Positions 47,262 to 58,659 of a stretch of 64,000 nucleotides of DNA are shown here, in pieces. The translations under genes and the position numbers were made by a program. Location: contig JAANYP010001181.1 of the NCBI GenBank assembly GCA_020465985.1, positions 632,516 through 696,515 of the forward strand, given 5' to 3'. Position 1 is the first letter of the stretch. Every line of letters begins with the position of its first letter. The notes under the pieces are model-generated. The model made no database searches. It worked only from the letters and a program-made list of their open reading frames with translations, and was not told where the DNA came from. This DNA comes from Centrapalus pauciflorus (lineage: Eukaryota; Streptophyta; Magnoliopsida; Asterales; Asteraceae).

Positions 47262-48206
47262 AATTTTTTATGATGACCATTTTACCGTTTTCTTTAATAA
47301 CATTTTGGTCCTTCAAGTTTGTAGTTCATTTTAGTTTTGGTCCTTAAGTAATTTTTTTATTTAACTCTTCTATTATTATTATTACTTGTTATTATTAATT
47401 TAACTTTTTACATGTTAATTTATTTATTTATTAAGTTCTTTTTATTTTAATATATTTTTAAATTTAAATTACAAACTTATTTATTTCTTGACTATAAACA
47501 ATTGTATTAAAGTATAATCCATTTTATTTTTTAGTTTTTCCTAATGAAGAAAATACAAACATTTTATATTGTAGTTTTCCAAATCACAAAATTTTGAACC
47601 TTAAACTCTTATTAGTTTTTTCAAACGAAAAAAAGTTACAAATCATTGTTTTAAGTTTTTTCATTTTCTAAAAGTAAAAAATAGGAAAACCAATCCCTTT
47701 TTTTTTTTGCACCAAAAAATTCAACTCATTCTAATTTTTTGTTTTGAAAAATGAAAAGAAATACAAACCATTCTGTTATTAGTTTTTGCAAACGAAAAAA
47801 ACTACGAATAATTTTGATTTTCAGTGTTTCCAAACAAAAAAAATCATTCTATTTTTCTAGTTTTTCGAACGAAACCATTACCTTTTATTTTTTTCTCCGA
47901 ACGAAAAAACTACAAACTATTACGTTTTTAAAGTTTTTCCTAAATACGAAATAGTGTGTAGCATTTTTGTTCGGAAAACCCAAAAAAAAATGGAATGACT
48001 TGTATTTTTTACGATATGAAAAAGCTAAAACTCGAAATTAATAAAAATTAATGGTTCGAAGTTTTTTGTTCGGAAAAACTAAAAGATAAAATGGTTTGTC
48101 GTTTTTCATTCCAAAAAAAAAACTAAATAATGGAATGATTCGTATTTTTTGATTTTAAGATTATTCTAACCACTACGTTATAAGCTTTTTCCCATCGTAA
48201 AAAATA

Positions 48207-48511
48207 GGGATAAAGCCATACAATAGCAACCTACTTTTGAAAATGTATCGATATGGTACGTCAACTTTTTTAATTGTCTATATGGTACGTGTACTTTAAT
48301 TTTCAATATCGATATGGTCATTCTACATAATAGAGCCCGGTTTTTACATACGAAACAGGGTTCTAATGATATGAAAAACAGGGGTCTATTACAAATATGG
48401 TCATATCGGTATGAAAAATTGAAGTACAAGTACCATATCGATATTTAAAAAAGTAGACGTACCATATTAATAAATTTTCAAAAGAAGGTTACTATTGTAT
48501 GGCTTTACCCC
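48207..48511. mobile_element. small foldback MITE at the centre of the outer palindrome
   Basis: 305 bp. The arms GGGATAAAGCCATACAATAG and (right end, read backwards) GGGGTAAAGCCATACAATAG pair along their length (GATATGGTACGT blocks). TA dinucleotides flank it on both sides, which would fit a TA target duplication. It lies where the loop of the outer palindrome would be. Superfamily uncertain. Confidence 0.7.
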
Positions 48512-49463
48512 TAAAAAAATACAAGCCATTCTCATTTTTTTAGTTTTTCGGAACAAAACGACTACACTATTTCGTATTTAGGAAAAACTTTAAAAACGTA
48601 ATAGTTCGTAGTTTTTCGTTTGGAGAAAAAAATAAAAGGGAATGGTTTCGTTCGAAAAACTAGAAAAATAGAATGGTCTTTTTTGTTTGGAAAAACTGAA
48701 AATAAAAATTATTCGTAGTTTTTTCGTTTGCAAAAACTAATAATAGAATGGTTTGTATTTCTTTTTGTTTCCCAAAACAAATAATCAGAAAGGGTTGAAT
48801 TTTTTGGTGCAAAAAATAAAAAATAAAAAACGGATTGGTTTTCATATTTTTTACGTTTAGAAAATGAAAAAACTTATAACAAAAATGGTTTGCAACTTTT
48901 TTTTCATTTGAAAAAACTAATAAAAATGTAAGGTTCAAAATTTTTTTGTTTGGAAAACTTCAATTTAAAATCTTCGTATTTTTTTCATTCTGAAAAACTA
49001 AAAAGAAAATAGATCCTATTTTGATACAATTGTTTATAATAAAAGAAATAAATAAGTTTGTTATTTAAATTAAAAAATATATTATAAATAAAAAAAACTT
49101 AATAAAAATATAATTTAATATGTAAAAAGTTAAATTAACATAAAATAATAATAATAGTTATTTTTATTATAATGATGATGATAATAATAATAATAAAAGA
49201 GTTAAATAAAAAAAATTAAGTTGATGGACCAAAACTAAAATATACTACAAACTTAAATGACCAAAATGTTATTAAATAAAATGGTAAAATGGTCATTATA
49301 AAAAATTTAACCATTTGATTGTTAAAGTTAACAACAGAGGGACCAATTTTGCAAGTAAACAGTGAAGATAATGACCGTTTATGCAAAATTGAAACTACAG
49401 GGACCGTATCCAAAGTTTTATGTAAACCACAGGGACCATTTGTATAATTTACTCTATATTTTA

Positions 49464-50048
49464 TCATTTTCAAAATATATACACATTCTCATAATTGAAG
49501 TTTTTTTGTTTCTTACATTGATATTTCATAATTGAAGTTAATAAAAATTAAAAGAAACATTTTTTGCAAACACATATTATCTGTTTTTAATAATACAATA
49601 TAATAATATTTTTTTTTATTTAATATCAAACAACTAAGTATTTTTTTTATCTTTGATTTAACTAGCTTTTAATTTTTTTATTTTAATTATATATAAACTT
49701 TATAATAAATTATTAAAAATTAAAAAAATATGTATTTTCTAAATCAACACATGTAATCTCTGGGTTGATTAACCTATATAGTTTAATAAAACAAAACAAT
49801 ATATTCATGTTATATGTCACTTCTACAATACAAGAAAATTTTATTTTTCCACCTCTTTTTCCAAATTTAACACCTTAACTTAATTGCATTAAATTTTGAC
49901 TTTATTTTTTTCATTAATTAATTAGTAATAAATTAGATTTTGTAACATTTAAACTTAATGTTTACATAAAATAAATATCTATCATTATTATCCATAATAA
50001 TCATAATTAGATCCAAATGTAAAAATTTGAATTAGTTGTGGAAATTAT
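49464..50048. other. very AT-rich stretch, nothing recognised
   Basis: No frame longer than chance and no clear repeat structure. Confidence 0.4.
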
Positions 50049-50297
50049 TATTATTATGTATAAAGGAACGTGCCACCTCTACGTTCACCAAAAAGATAAT
50101 TACAACTTATAAAAAATAAAAGATAAATATAATTTAATATTATTAAAAAAAGATAAATATACTCTATTTTTTAATCTGTAAATAATAAAAAATAAACACA
50201 ATTATTATTTTATATATTTTTATTTTTACTCATATATACATTTTATATAAATAAATTTAATTAAAAATATCCACGTAATACGTGGATTATAAACTAG
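50049..50297 (+). mobile_element. Helitron-like end, short non-autonomous copy
   Basis: It ends in a 6-bp stem hairpin, CCACGT-AAT-ACGTGG (50271-50285), then ATTATAAA and CTAG (50294-50297) followed by T. This is the hairpin-plus-CTRR 3' end typical of plant Helitrons. The AAAGGAACGTGCCACC sequence near 50053 resembles the region near Helitron 5' ends, but a TC terminus was not pinned down. Confidence 0.5.
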
Positions 50298-50464
50298 TTT
50301 GATTAATAAATTTGACAAAGTACACAATAAACTTTTCATTAATTTACACAAAAAAAAAAAGGTTTTTTTTTCAAGTCTTTTATGATCAAACTCTTATCAA
50401 TAAGAAATGACAATAAGATATGATCTCCCAATAAAATTTTGTATAAAGTACATAATCTTAATTA

Positions 50465-50706
50465 CTACTTCCTACATCCCAGATTATTTATCCACCTTTC
50501 CCTTTTAATTTGTCATATAAATAATTGTCCACTAAACTTTATTAGATTAGAATTATATCCTTAGCCATGTGATCTAAAAGTTTGACTATTGAAAAGTTAT
50601 TAAAATTAAGTAGAAAACTATCAATTTGTTAATTAAATGCCATTATGGATTTCCAAACTACATGTTTTTTTTTACCCAATGAACAAATAATTTGGGATAG
50701 AAAGAG
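50465..50706. mobile_element. Stowaway MITE
   Basis: 242 bp flanked by TA on each side. Termini are CTACTTCCTACATCCCAGAT and, at the right end read backwards, CTCTTTCTATCCCAAATTA, matching the Stowaway-type terminus (CTCCCTCCGTCCCA form) of Tc1/mariner MITEs with TA duplication. Confidence 0.75.
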
Positions 50707-50708
50707 TA

Positions 50709-51370
50709 TTTTTCACTACATTCTCGATCAAACTGATAAAAACAAGTTATCTAAAAAGGAAATGGCCGCCTACAGATCTGATGCAGTTCTCAATGAAGTG
50801 AACCAAAATGCTTGACTTCAAATACTAGTCAATGTACGAGTATGCTATCCCTAAATGCAAATGCATTATTTAACATTATCGAAAACTTTGATATTGGCAT
50901 TAAACTTCAAAACGAATGCTATATAACCCAATGCTGACAATAATCAAATCCATAAGAAATCTTTATGTGTTTCGTAGCGGAAAAGAACAATGGTTGACTT
51001 CAAAAGGTCAAAGGGTTACCCTTCTCTATTTAAATTGATTGTACCTCAATAATGGATGTCATCAAACATTTCGGCATTGCATCTTTCCAAAAGTAGATGG
51101 AAACAGTCAGAATACAAGCTCCAATAAGTCAGACAAAAGTTTTGGGTTCGGGTTCATTGTTAATCATATAGTGCCAAAAAATATCAGTTAGCATGATGAA
51201 ACTCGTTAAAACTGCATCATTCTAGTTTTTAAGTTATTTATATTCTGTAGGTGTATTGATACCCCTGTCGTCGTGATGTCTGATCTTTGCTCATGCATAC
51301 TACTTGAACTGGATACGAACAAATGAACAATCTGATGGTTATGAGGAATCCGCTAACCAATCTTTTAGTC
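50709..51370. other. downstream flank and probable 3' UTR of the arabinosyltransferase gene
   Basis: No separate gene is seen. The minus-strand sequence below the stop codon (51370 to about 51180) probably forms the 3' UTR. An AATATAAATAA stretch near 51235-51245 could serve as a polyadenylation signal. The remainder (50709-51180) has no recognised content. Confidence 0.4.
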
Positions 51371-54300
51371 TCACTCACCATTTTCTGTGTCCCATTGGGG
51401 GATGTTAGAAGTGGCCTCGTTCACCATCTTTACAAGTCTTACCTGTCAATAATACAACATCGCGTAGATATTTTGAGCTTAAAATCTCTAACACCCACGT
51501 GTTCACTTCATCCTCACATTCATTGTCTTTTTCATTTTCCTTTTTTTTTTCTACATTTCTCAAAAGAAAACTGAGTTTTTTTTAATGAAAAAAGAACAAT
51601 TAATCTACTAACTTCTCCTCAGTCAAGGATGTAAGTGAATCAAGCCAACTCGCATTCTATTCATGACCAACTTGGAAATTATTTGCAATCAATTTGATTG
51701 GAGCCAAGTTGAGCTCGAGCTAGGCTCTTTAGTCGAGCTCAGGTATTAAAATGCTTGAGTTGTGAAGCTCTGAGCTCGTGAAACTTATCAACTGTATCTT
51801 CACATATTGTCATATTATAAAGCGGGTATACTATGATCTTATCCTTAATTTTAAAAATTAAAAATCAAGTAAAATACGAATCCTAACCTATTCATTTACT
51901 TAAAAGATCAATCCTAGCCCTCAAATTTAGAATCTGAATTTACATAATATATATTGAACATATAATATACAAAAATAACATTTATTGTATATGAAATATA
52001 CCATATAAAGATCTGATGGAGGCATTTAATATGAACGTAATATTGAAGATATTTACTACTTAACTGCCACATTGTACACGTTCATTCTAGTGTTAAATTA
52101 CATGTTAAAATTACATGTTAAAATTCTCTTTCACAATATAGAATCAAGTCGATCCGAGTCAAGCTTATGTTAAGTTACATGTTAAAATTCTCTTTAACAA
52201 TATAGAATCAAGTTTGAGCTTGAACATGAAAGTTGGATCGAGCTCAAACCAAGATAGAGCTTGGCTCGATTACATCCCTATTCAAGCTCCCAAATCAGGA
52301 AATAGCATGCCTACTTCATTTAAAATTTCTGTTTGCATGTAAGACACTAATAGACGAGAAAATTTAAGAAAATCATGCTTTCTAGGCAAGTTAAACCAAA
52401 ATTTCATTTTCATAGAAGCAAGAAAAATATCTTTCATAACAAACAAAATGTATTTAAATCCACCGTACAGAGAAAGCAACAGTTTAGAAGACATACCACA
52501 CTTTCCGGAACTCCTGGAGGAGGTAGAGGAAGGTTTCTGGGTGGAGGACCTCGAAGATATGACCTTTTGTCAAAACGCCACTCCCCAATCTTCCCGTAAG
52601 TTAATTCTCCCTAAGCAGTCACCAACCAAAATTTAGTGATGAAGAAATACAAAATGCAAATAAAATACCAGCAGCCAATGATTTGTCATTTAGAAAGCCC
52701 ATATTCACTATCCGGTATGTCTGTCTACCTTCATGTTGTAATCACAACCATACGTATAATGGATGATGAAATTTTTTCCAACTTCTTTATCCCATGGTGG
52801 CTGAAAAGTGATATAACAAACAGATAGAAGTGATTTAGAACACTATTATTATGTATAATGGATGAGGAACACTATTATTAAAGCCAACCTGTAGCATAAA
52901 GTCTTTACGGAGGATATGTTGAACATTGTGCAATGCAGAAGCCACTGCATATGCATACCTATTTCATCAATGGAAAATCGAGTATATATGAGATGCAAAT
53001 GAGCAACAAGAATTCAATATTTATCAGAAAGAACAAGATTTGGAATGGAATCATCTAGAAAACCACTTACATTTCTAGTACCCAACCAAATGCCTTATCA
53101 GTCTCCGTGTCATCTTTCATTCTCAATGAAATATTCATCCATGTAGGAGCAATTTTTTCCAGAATATGCTGAAAAAGAATTGCAACACTTCAAATTTAAC
53201 AATTTTACATAAAGATAGTAAGGTGGTATTTGCCTGTTTGGTATTTCAGAATCCAATGGGCGATGGAATTTGAATTCAAGATTCCACTTTCCAATTGCAT
53301 TCCATGTTTGGTTGGAAAACAGCAGAAAATTCAATTCCATTGGAATTACAAAAGTCCATCAAATGAAGGAATTGATCATTCCATGAGGTGGTTGATAACT
53401 TTCGAATTCCATTCTTTCCAAAAGAACGATTTGACAACCTCAAAAAGATTGTTGCAGCATCAAATTATCATCTACATTCCTGAATGAGAGTCTACCTTCT
53501 TAATGATAACTGGAGAATTGCCAATTGGATCAATATTGGTGACAGGACCCTTGTCTATGGGATAATATTTCCTCATCACTTTCTCGTGCTCAGCTGGTTT
53601 TATGTAAAAGAATGGGAAACCAGCTGGATGGTCTCCATGTGCCAAATTTGGCAAAGGATTTGCAAAAACATGATCAGGTTCTGCCATTAGAATGTATCTG
53701 CATCAGTAGTAGAATGCTCTGCGTTTTAAAAGAAGGACATTTATTCAAGTTAACTTCTGGTGATAAAATTTTTTGAGAAACTCACTCTTCCTCAATCGTT
53801 GCTCTCTCTAGCCATTGCACAAAAGCCCAAGGTCGGTTTAAGACGATGTAACCCTGGAGATAAAATCCAGGTTCAACAATAGCTATAAGCCTATAAGATG
53901 TAAACAAAGATACACAAAGAATAACAACAATCATAATAAATAATTGATGATGATGATGTAATAAACATAAAAGGGAATTTCCATTCTGATGAAGTTTCTC
54001 TCTTTTTGGTAAGAGAGCTATTTAATGTTAAAGAAGGCTCCATGCAAGTTCCCATTTTGAATTGCATATTTGCATATAGTTAGAATGAGATAATCAAGCG
54101 TAACAAAACTAGTAGTAGACGATAGTGTTTAAACATGTTTCTATTGTTTTAAGTTGTAATAATAAAATAATGGAGAAATGGCACTGAATAACAGTTAACT
54201 CTTTCATTTATGAAAAAGCAACTAAGTTTCATTTACATATCTACGAGCAACCAACTTATAATATAATATATATTTAAGCAACTCATTATCCAAACAATTG

Positions 54301-56740
54301 TTTACTGGTTATTTTAGATGACATGGCCGCCACATCATCTTTATCCACATAAGTGTTGACCTAATTTAACGAAGTTATTAAATACGTTCAGAACTTCATA
54401 TTGATCCATAAAGAAGACGAAATAACAACTGAAGTATGCCCTTCTCTTCTAATTGGAAAAAATCAAGTCAATCATACTTTGCTTCTATGAATCATAGTTG
54501 ATTAAGGGTTTGTAATCTCTTTTCCGATGTCGATTAAGGGTTTGTAATCTCTTTGACGGTTCACGTATGTTCTGTCTCCACCAAAAACCCAGAAATTCCT
54601 AACAAACACAAACCCCAACATGTTCCGATCGAGAGGAAAAGGGCAAAGAAAGAAAATCAAAATCAAGTTAGTAAAGTTCTTTGACACAGTTCTGGAAAAC
54701 CAACGGAGGAGAAACAATTCGAAGGAAAATCTGCAAAGACAATTGATGTCTGCAAGAATTGAAGACCGCAAGCCAAGACGAAAGTTTATCATCAGGCATA
54801 GACTCCCAATTCGCCGCTGTGATACAAGGATAATTGTTTCTACGATGAGAGTGAAGCGGAAACAAGTTACAAGTTGATGAAGTCAGAAGAACCGTATTAG
54901 TCTGACTTGAATTGGGATTGAATATGTCAGGGAAAAAAGAGGAGATTAGAAACATTCTTTCTGGGAAGGAGGAGCAAATGAGCGACTCAAATGTCAATGT
55001 ATCTGTTGTTGCTAAATACTACTAAGAGAAAGAATAGAATCATTAGAGGGGTGGGGTGTGAATCTGTGATGTTAAACAACAATTTATTAGGACTATTTAG
55101 AAGCCTGTCCAAAAGCCATCATTGTAGTTTCATAACCATTCAGGAATCAATGGCACAATCCATATGGGGATCTCGTCATTTTGACTATGAAGTTCTTAAT
55201 TCCGTTGGAAAGCCAGGAGGACTAATCATTTACTATGTGTCTATGTGGGATCCGGAAGTCCTTTTGAAAAGAGGTTTATAATCAGAAAGGCTATTTACTA
55301 GTTACCGGAATTGGATTGAGCTACATTTTTTGCAATTGTAGCTACCGATTTCTTTTTCTTTTTGCATTGGTATCTTATTTGCTACTGCATTTCTATAAAG
55401 ATATACTAAATCTTTATTACCACATCATCCATGTGTCTGGTGCCATGACAAGCGACGTGGCATAACTAGTGCTTTATCATTAGTAAACTTGTTAAAACAA
55501 GTGAATTACTAAAATGTTTAAAATTTTACAAGTACGTTACTATCACATACTAAAAAAGAGTTTATTAATTAAACTTTGACAAATAAAAGAGTTCGTTACT
55601 ATTTGGTGACATTAGCCCTAAAATAATCAATGTGTTGCATGTACGAAAGCTTCTAAATATATAAAGAAATAATAGAAAAACTGACCGAAATCAACTAAAT
55701 CGTTTTAGTGCAGCTAGTTCTAAATTGATAATCAAATACGGATTATTTGACCGATTGACCCCCAAATAATCAGAGTCAAATATACCAAACATCAAAAACT
55801 AGTTATTTGGAGCTTGAAACCGTGATAATTAGTCACATCCAAACACCCACAAACCTTTGTTTTGTTGGAAAACTAAGGGTGTTGTTTGGCTCGTAGGATG
55901 AAATTTAAAAGAATTGGAACTTATATTTTAATCCTTTAGTGTGATAAGAACTTTGGTACGAAGAGAGAGAATTAGAATTCATTCAATTTTAATCAAAATG
56001 CATGGTTAAAGAAATTTTGTCATTCCTAGCCATTTGTAAAGGCAATTACATTCCTACACTTCACCCACCCGCACCTCTAACCGACACTAAACAACATGCC
56101 CTACCCTACCCCACCCCACTCTACCGCACCAAACACACTAAACACTGTAAACGAAATGCAAATTCCTTCAAATTTCATTCTGTGAGCAGCTCATTGAAAA
56201 GATTAGGTGGGCGAATTAACAACTTGACAGGGACACGTAAGATGGTAATGACTAATTGCATCCTAGTTAATAAGTTAACAACAAAGACTAGGAAATTAGT
56301 CCAATCCTAATTCTATGATAGATTATAAAGTGAAGGAGCTAACAAAAAAAAGTTCTCACCCTATCAAGCCCATCAGGAAGAGGATCAACCACAAAAGTTG
56401 GGATCTCCTCCATCAAATTATCAGAACTACCGGAGTGCAAGACCCTGGTGAAACCTCCCATATCCGATCCAGGCAAGTCCTTCACCTTCTTATACCAATA
56501 ATACATAATTCGGCACTGCCATTTGCTATAGGGTGCGTCTGTAGCTGTAAGAGCAACATGGTATCTCAAATTCTTTTTCTCTTCGATCGTTCTAACCGGA
56601 TCATGAAACCACTCCAAACCATCTTCAACCATTTTCACGGAACCACTCCTGTGGTGAATCACCATGGTGATCAAATTGTAGGTAGCAAAGAAAAACCCCA
56701 ATGCTATTAGAACCAAGAATGGTGTAGATGTTCGCACCAT
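51371..56740 (-). CDS. HPAT: hydroxyproline O-arabinosyltransferase (GT95), 8 coding exons, intact
   Basis: A type II Golgi glycosyltransferase that adds the first arabinose to hydroxyproline of extensins and small signalling peptides; the family includes Arabidopsis HPAT1-3 and legume RDN1. Coding exons (minus): 56740-56360, 53853-53786, 53697-53496, 53168-53071, 52958-52889, 52800-52729, 52610-52497, 51442-51371. All seven introns are GT-AG and phases agree, giving 358 residues and a TGA, a normal length for the family. ATG 56740 is chosen because it gives MVRTSTPF and a signal anchor at about residues 5-26. Recognised blocks are HVALTATDAPYSKWQCRIMYYWYKK, GGFTRVLHSG, MEEIPTFVVDPLPDGLDR (exon 1), NRPWAFVQWLER (exon 2), LMAEPDHVF and NIDPIGNSPV (exon 3), DKAFGWVLEM (exon 4/5), PPWDKEVGK (exon 6), YGKIGEWRFDKR (exon 7) and WDTENGE at the C-terminus. 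Which paralogue it is cannot be settled here. Confidence 0.95.
51625..52280. mobile_element. probable MITE in intron 7 of the arabinosyltransferase gene
   Basis: The ends are inverted and similar: AAGGATGTAAGTGAATCAAGCC on the left and, on the right read backwards, AGGGATGTAATCGAGCCAAGC. The sequence is rich in GAGCTCGA words. Inside, 52111-52149 and 52175-52213 are a 64-bp-offset duplication (TTACATGTTAAAATTCTCTT). Ends of this kind suggest hAT, but no 8-bp duplication was found. Confidence 0.5.
54185..55618. mobile_element. degenerate TIR element in intron 1 of the arabinosyltransferase gene
   Basis: The left end (54185-54370) and the complement of the right end (55430-55618) align with many differences. 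Shared features are an AACTCTTTCATTTATG / AACTCTTTTATTTGTC segment near the tips and CCACATCAT near the inner edge. Between them lies a LINE fragment and a small direct repeat, GATTAAGGGTTTGTAATCTC (54500 and 54532). Limits and class are uncertain. Confidence 0.4.
55040..55330 (+). pseudogene. fragment of a LINE endonuclease domain
   Basis: The open stretch reads CSFITIQESMAQSIWGSRHF and GGLIIYYVSMWDPEVLLKRG, the pattern of the N-terminal apurinic-type endonuclease of plant LINE ORF2 (the Gln-Glu of the QE(T/S) motif is visible). A few extra codons interrupt the GGL-SMWDP segment, and a stop follows at 55281 with recognisable sequence continuing in another frame. No reverse transcriptase domain is present. 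It lies antisense within intron 1 of the arabinosyltransferase gene. Confidence 0.55.
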
Positions 56741-56828
56741 AACGTTTTTTCTTTCAAATATCAAATATGCTAATTGAAATCCAAAATTGTTTCAATTGAG
56801 CCAAATCTTCACCCAAATTTACATTGGC
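56741..56828 (-). other. probable 5' UTR part of arabinosyltransferase coding exon 1
   Basis: A splice acceptor, CTCTACACAG, ends at 56829 on the minus strand, giving a leader of 88 bases before the ATG. Position is predicted from the acceptor only. Confidence 0.45.
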
Positions 56829-58079
56829 CTGTGTAGAGATGAAATTGCTATTGTTCTCCAAGCAGTCTGATACCAAACTCAAACATAACTTGTCTCCAAA
56901 TTCATATGATTTATTGGTTGTCAAAACAAATATTGATCTGCACTATCTAAACACAAAAATTTCACTAACATAAGTCAGATGTAAATGTGGAAACATGATT
57001 CTATAACATAAGCAAAACAACCAAGTTATCATACACAAGGACACAAATTGTAAACTTAGAGTTATCATTTTTCATAAAGTGACATCCCTTTCACTGGAAA
57101 ATGATACAACTACCAGAATAAAATACCTTAAATAACATGTATATGTAAACTAAACAAATTTGGGAATTTAATCCCAAGCTGCGTATATTTTTGTTCTTTC
57201 TATGGAATGATTTACAAGAAGAAACTTTATAACATTCGAAGACGTTTCATGATACAATAAAGGAATTCACTCATTCATTGGAAGACCTAGGTTATGGTCA
57301 TAGGTGTCACATGATATTGATATTTTTTGAACCAATATCTATCATATGTACTCGAAAGTCGAAACACGTGGGACACTTGAGAACTTCATAGTTCTAAATC
57401 AGGAAAAAAAAATAAACAAACACAGAAAAAATAAAGACAAACACTCAATTGAGACAACAATTGGAAAATTTGTATGGATAATTGTTTGTTGGTAAATTGT
57501 TAAATGTGAAATGTTAATTGTTATGAATCTGAATTTTATTTTTAGGGTTAATTTGGCTGGTTAGTTGTTCAATATACTACGTTAATTGTTAAAATTTTCA
57601 ATATAAAATTTTAAGGTTATTGTGATAATTTTTTTATCTGCCTTGGAGGAACTCGAAAACCGAAATGATGAACACTACACCAAGAACAAAAAAATCATAT
57701 CCACTACCCTCAACAATGGTAAACTATATGGTAAAATTTGAGATAGAATTAAGTTATTTACTGATAATTTCTCTACAATTTACAGGATCATTGTGAACTT
57801 GGAAGTAGAATTAAGTTTTTTCACTTTAAAAGTCTGATTTTACGTCCGTTTCTGTAATGCTGGAGTAATACTCAGATCTATTCGTATTGAAATTAACATG
57901 AAAATTCAAATGAAATCTGCAAAAAACGTAAAATGGGAGACAAATGACGATGTGAAATTATAATGCAATCGGATTTCAAAGACGAACACCATAGTTATAA
58001 AGATCGGTTGATTTATACACATACGCATAAACAAAATCAAAGGAAACTTAGAAAATGTAAAATAGGGGGGAATCATTAC

Positions 58080-58240
58080 CAGAAGTAGAGATGACCATAT
58101 GGTTTTTCTTTAGATTCGTAGGCAGAGATCGAGGACTTGTGAAGCTTTTGATGATGCCGGAATCCGACTTGTTCGTAACTTCGGTGGTTTGCGTTTTGTG
58201 GGTCGGGAAGTGTGTGTTCGCCGCTTACCCATGACAACTT
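58080..58240 (-). other. probable non-coding first exon of the arabinosyltransferase gene
   Basis: A donor, TTCTG/GTAATG, lies at 58080/58079 on the minus strand, and upstream sequence is less AT-rich than its surroundings. Joined to the acceptor at 56829 it would leave a 1.25-kb leader intron. The transcription start, about 58240, is a guess; no TATA box was assigned. Confidence 0.4.
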
Positions 58241-58382
58241 TTATGGAGGGTTCAGTTCATTGTGTTAATTGTAATGAACGAGTTACTGGACAAAAATATA
58301 AAAACAAACCAACAAAAATATTTTTTAAATAATTCAAATACCGAAATACAACTGAATCAAGATTGAACAGTGAAATTGAAAA

Positions 58383-58629
58383 GGGAGAATTGCTTAAAAT
58401 AACAACTAACTTTTCTCTACTTTTTATTTTTTTTCTTCATCATGGCAATGAGTTTTATTTTTTACCATTTAATATATTGTTTGAAATAACAACCTACTTG
58501 TTGTTTACCGGCTAAATGTTATAATCGAAAGTAAACCAAAAGTTGGTTCTATTATTTGGGACAAAATTTACGAGACTCCTATAATAAGAAAAAAGAGAAA
58601 AGTTGCTTGCTATTTTGAGCAATTCTCCC
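58383..58629. mobile_element. MITE upstream of the arabinosyltransferase gene
   Basis: 247 bp with inverted ends GGGAGAATTGCTTAAAATA and, read backwards from the right, GGGAGAATTGCTCAAAATAG. The inner parts also pair (AACTTTTCTCT). Flanks AATTGAAAA and AATTGGAAA are near-matching 9-mers, which would suggest Mutator-like, but the match is imperfect. Confidence 0.6.
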
Positions 58630-58659
58630 AATTGGAAAGTTGATATCAAAAAGCAAGAC

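Larger units (their letters stand above)
45614..49454. mobile_element. outer foldback element, Mutator-like, 3.84 kb, with 9-bp target duplication
   Basis: It starts GAGTAAATTAC and ends in the complement, GTAATTTACTC. The flanks 45605-45613 and 49455-49463 are the identical 9-mer TATATTTTA, the duplication length of Mutator-like elements. The first 156 bp pair with the last 160 or so (GGTCCCTGTGGTTTA blocks). Beyond the inner insertion, 47271 to about 48200 continues to pair with about 48515-49290, so the original element was one long imperfect palindrome of about 2.0 kb. No transposase frame is present; it is non-autonomous. Superfamily assignment rests on the 9-bp duplication and long terminal repeats. 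Confidence 0.85.

Noticed and set aside
48178..48938. Phe/Lys-rich open frames within the outer foldback element
   Set aside because: They fall in palindromic AT-rich arms and central MITE sequence; nothing resembles a transposase.
51323..51574. 83-codon plus-strand open frame over the last arabinosyltransferase exon
   Set aside because: It is the antisense shadow of exon 8 and its flanks.
53220..53460. TGGAATTCCA-rich sequence in intron 3 suggesting a MITE
   Set aside because: Self-complementary words are present but no clear inverted termini or target duplication could be placed.
54620..54877. Arg/Lys-rich 85-codon open frame and an overlapping antisense frame in intron 1
   Set aside because: Both lie inside the decayed element of intron 1. 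They overlap on opposite strands and show no motif; basic composition alone is not evidence of a gene.
55860..56240. GGGTGTTGTTTGGC start suggesting another PIF-type MITE in intron 1
   Set aside because: No matching inverted end was found downstream within a plausible distance.
56741..56764. Upstream in-frame codons before the arabinosyltransferase ATG
   Set aside because: The upstream triplet is TTG, not ATG. Starting at 56740 places the signal anchor at the very N-terminus, as usual for the family.
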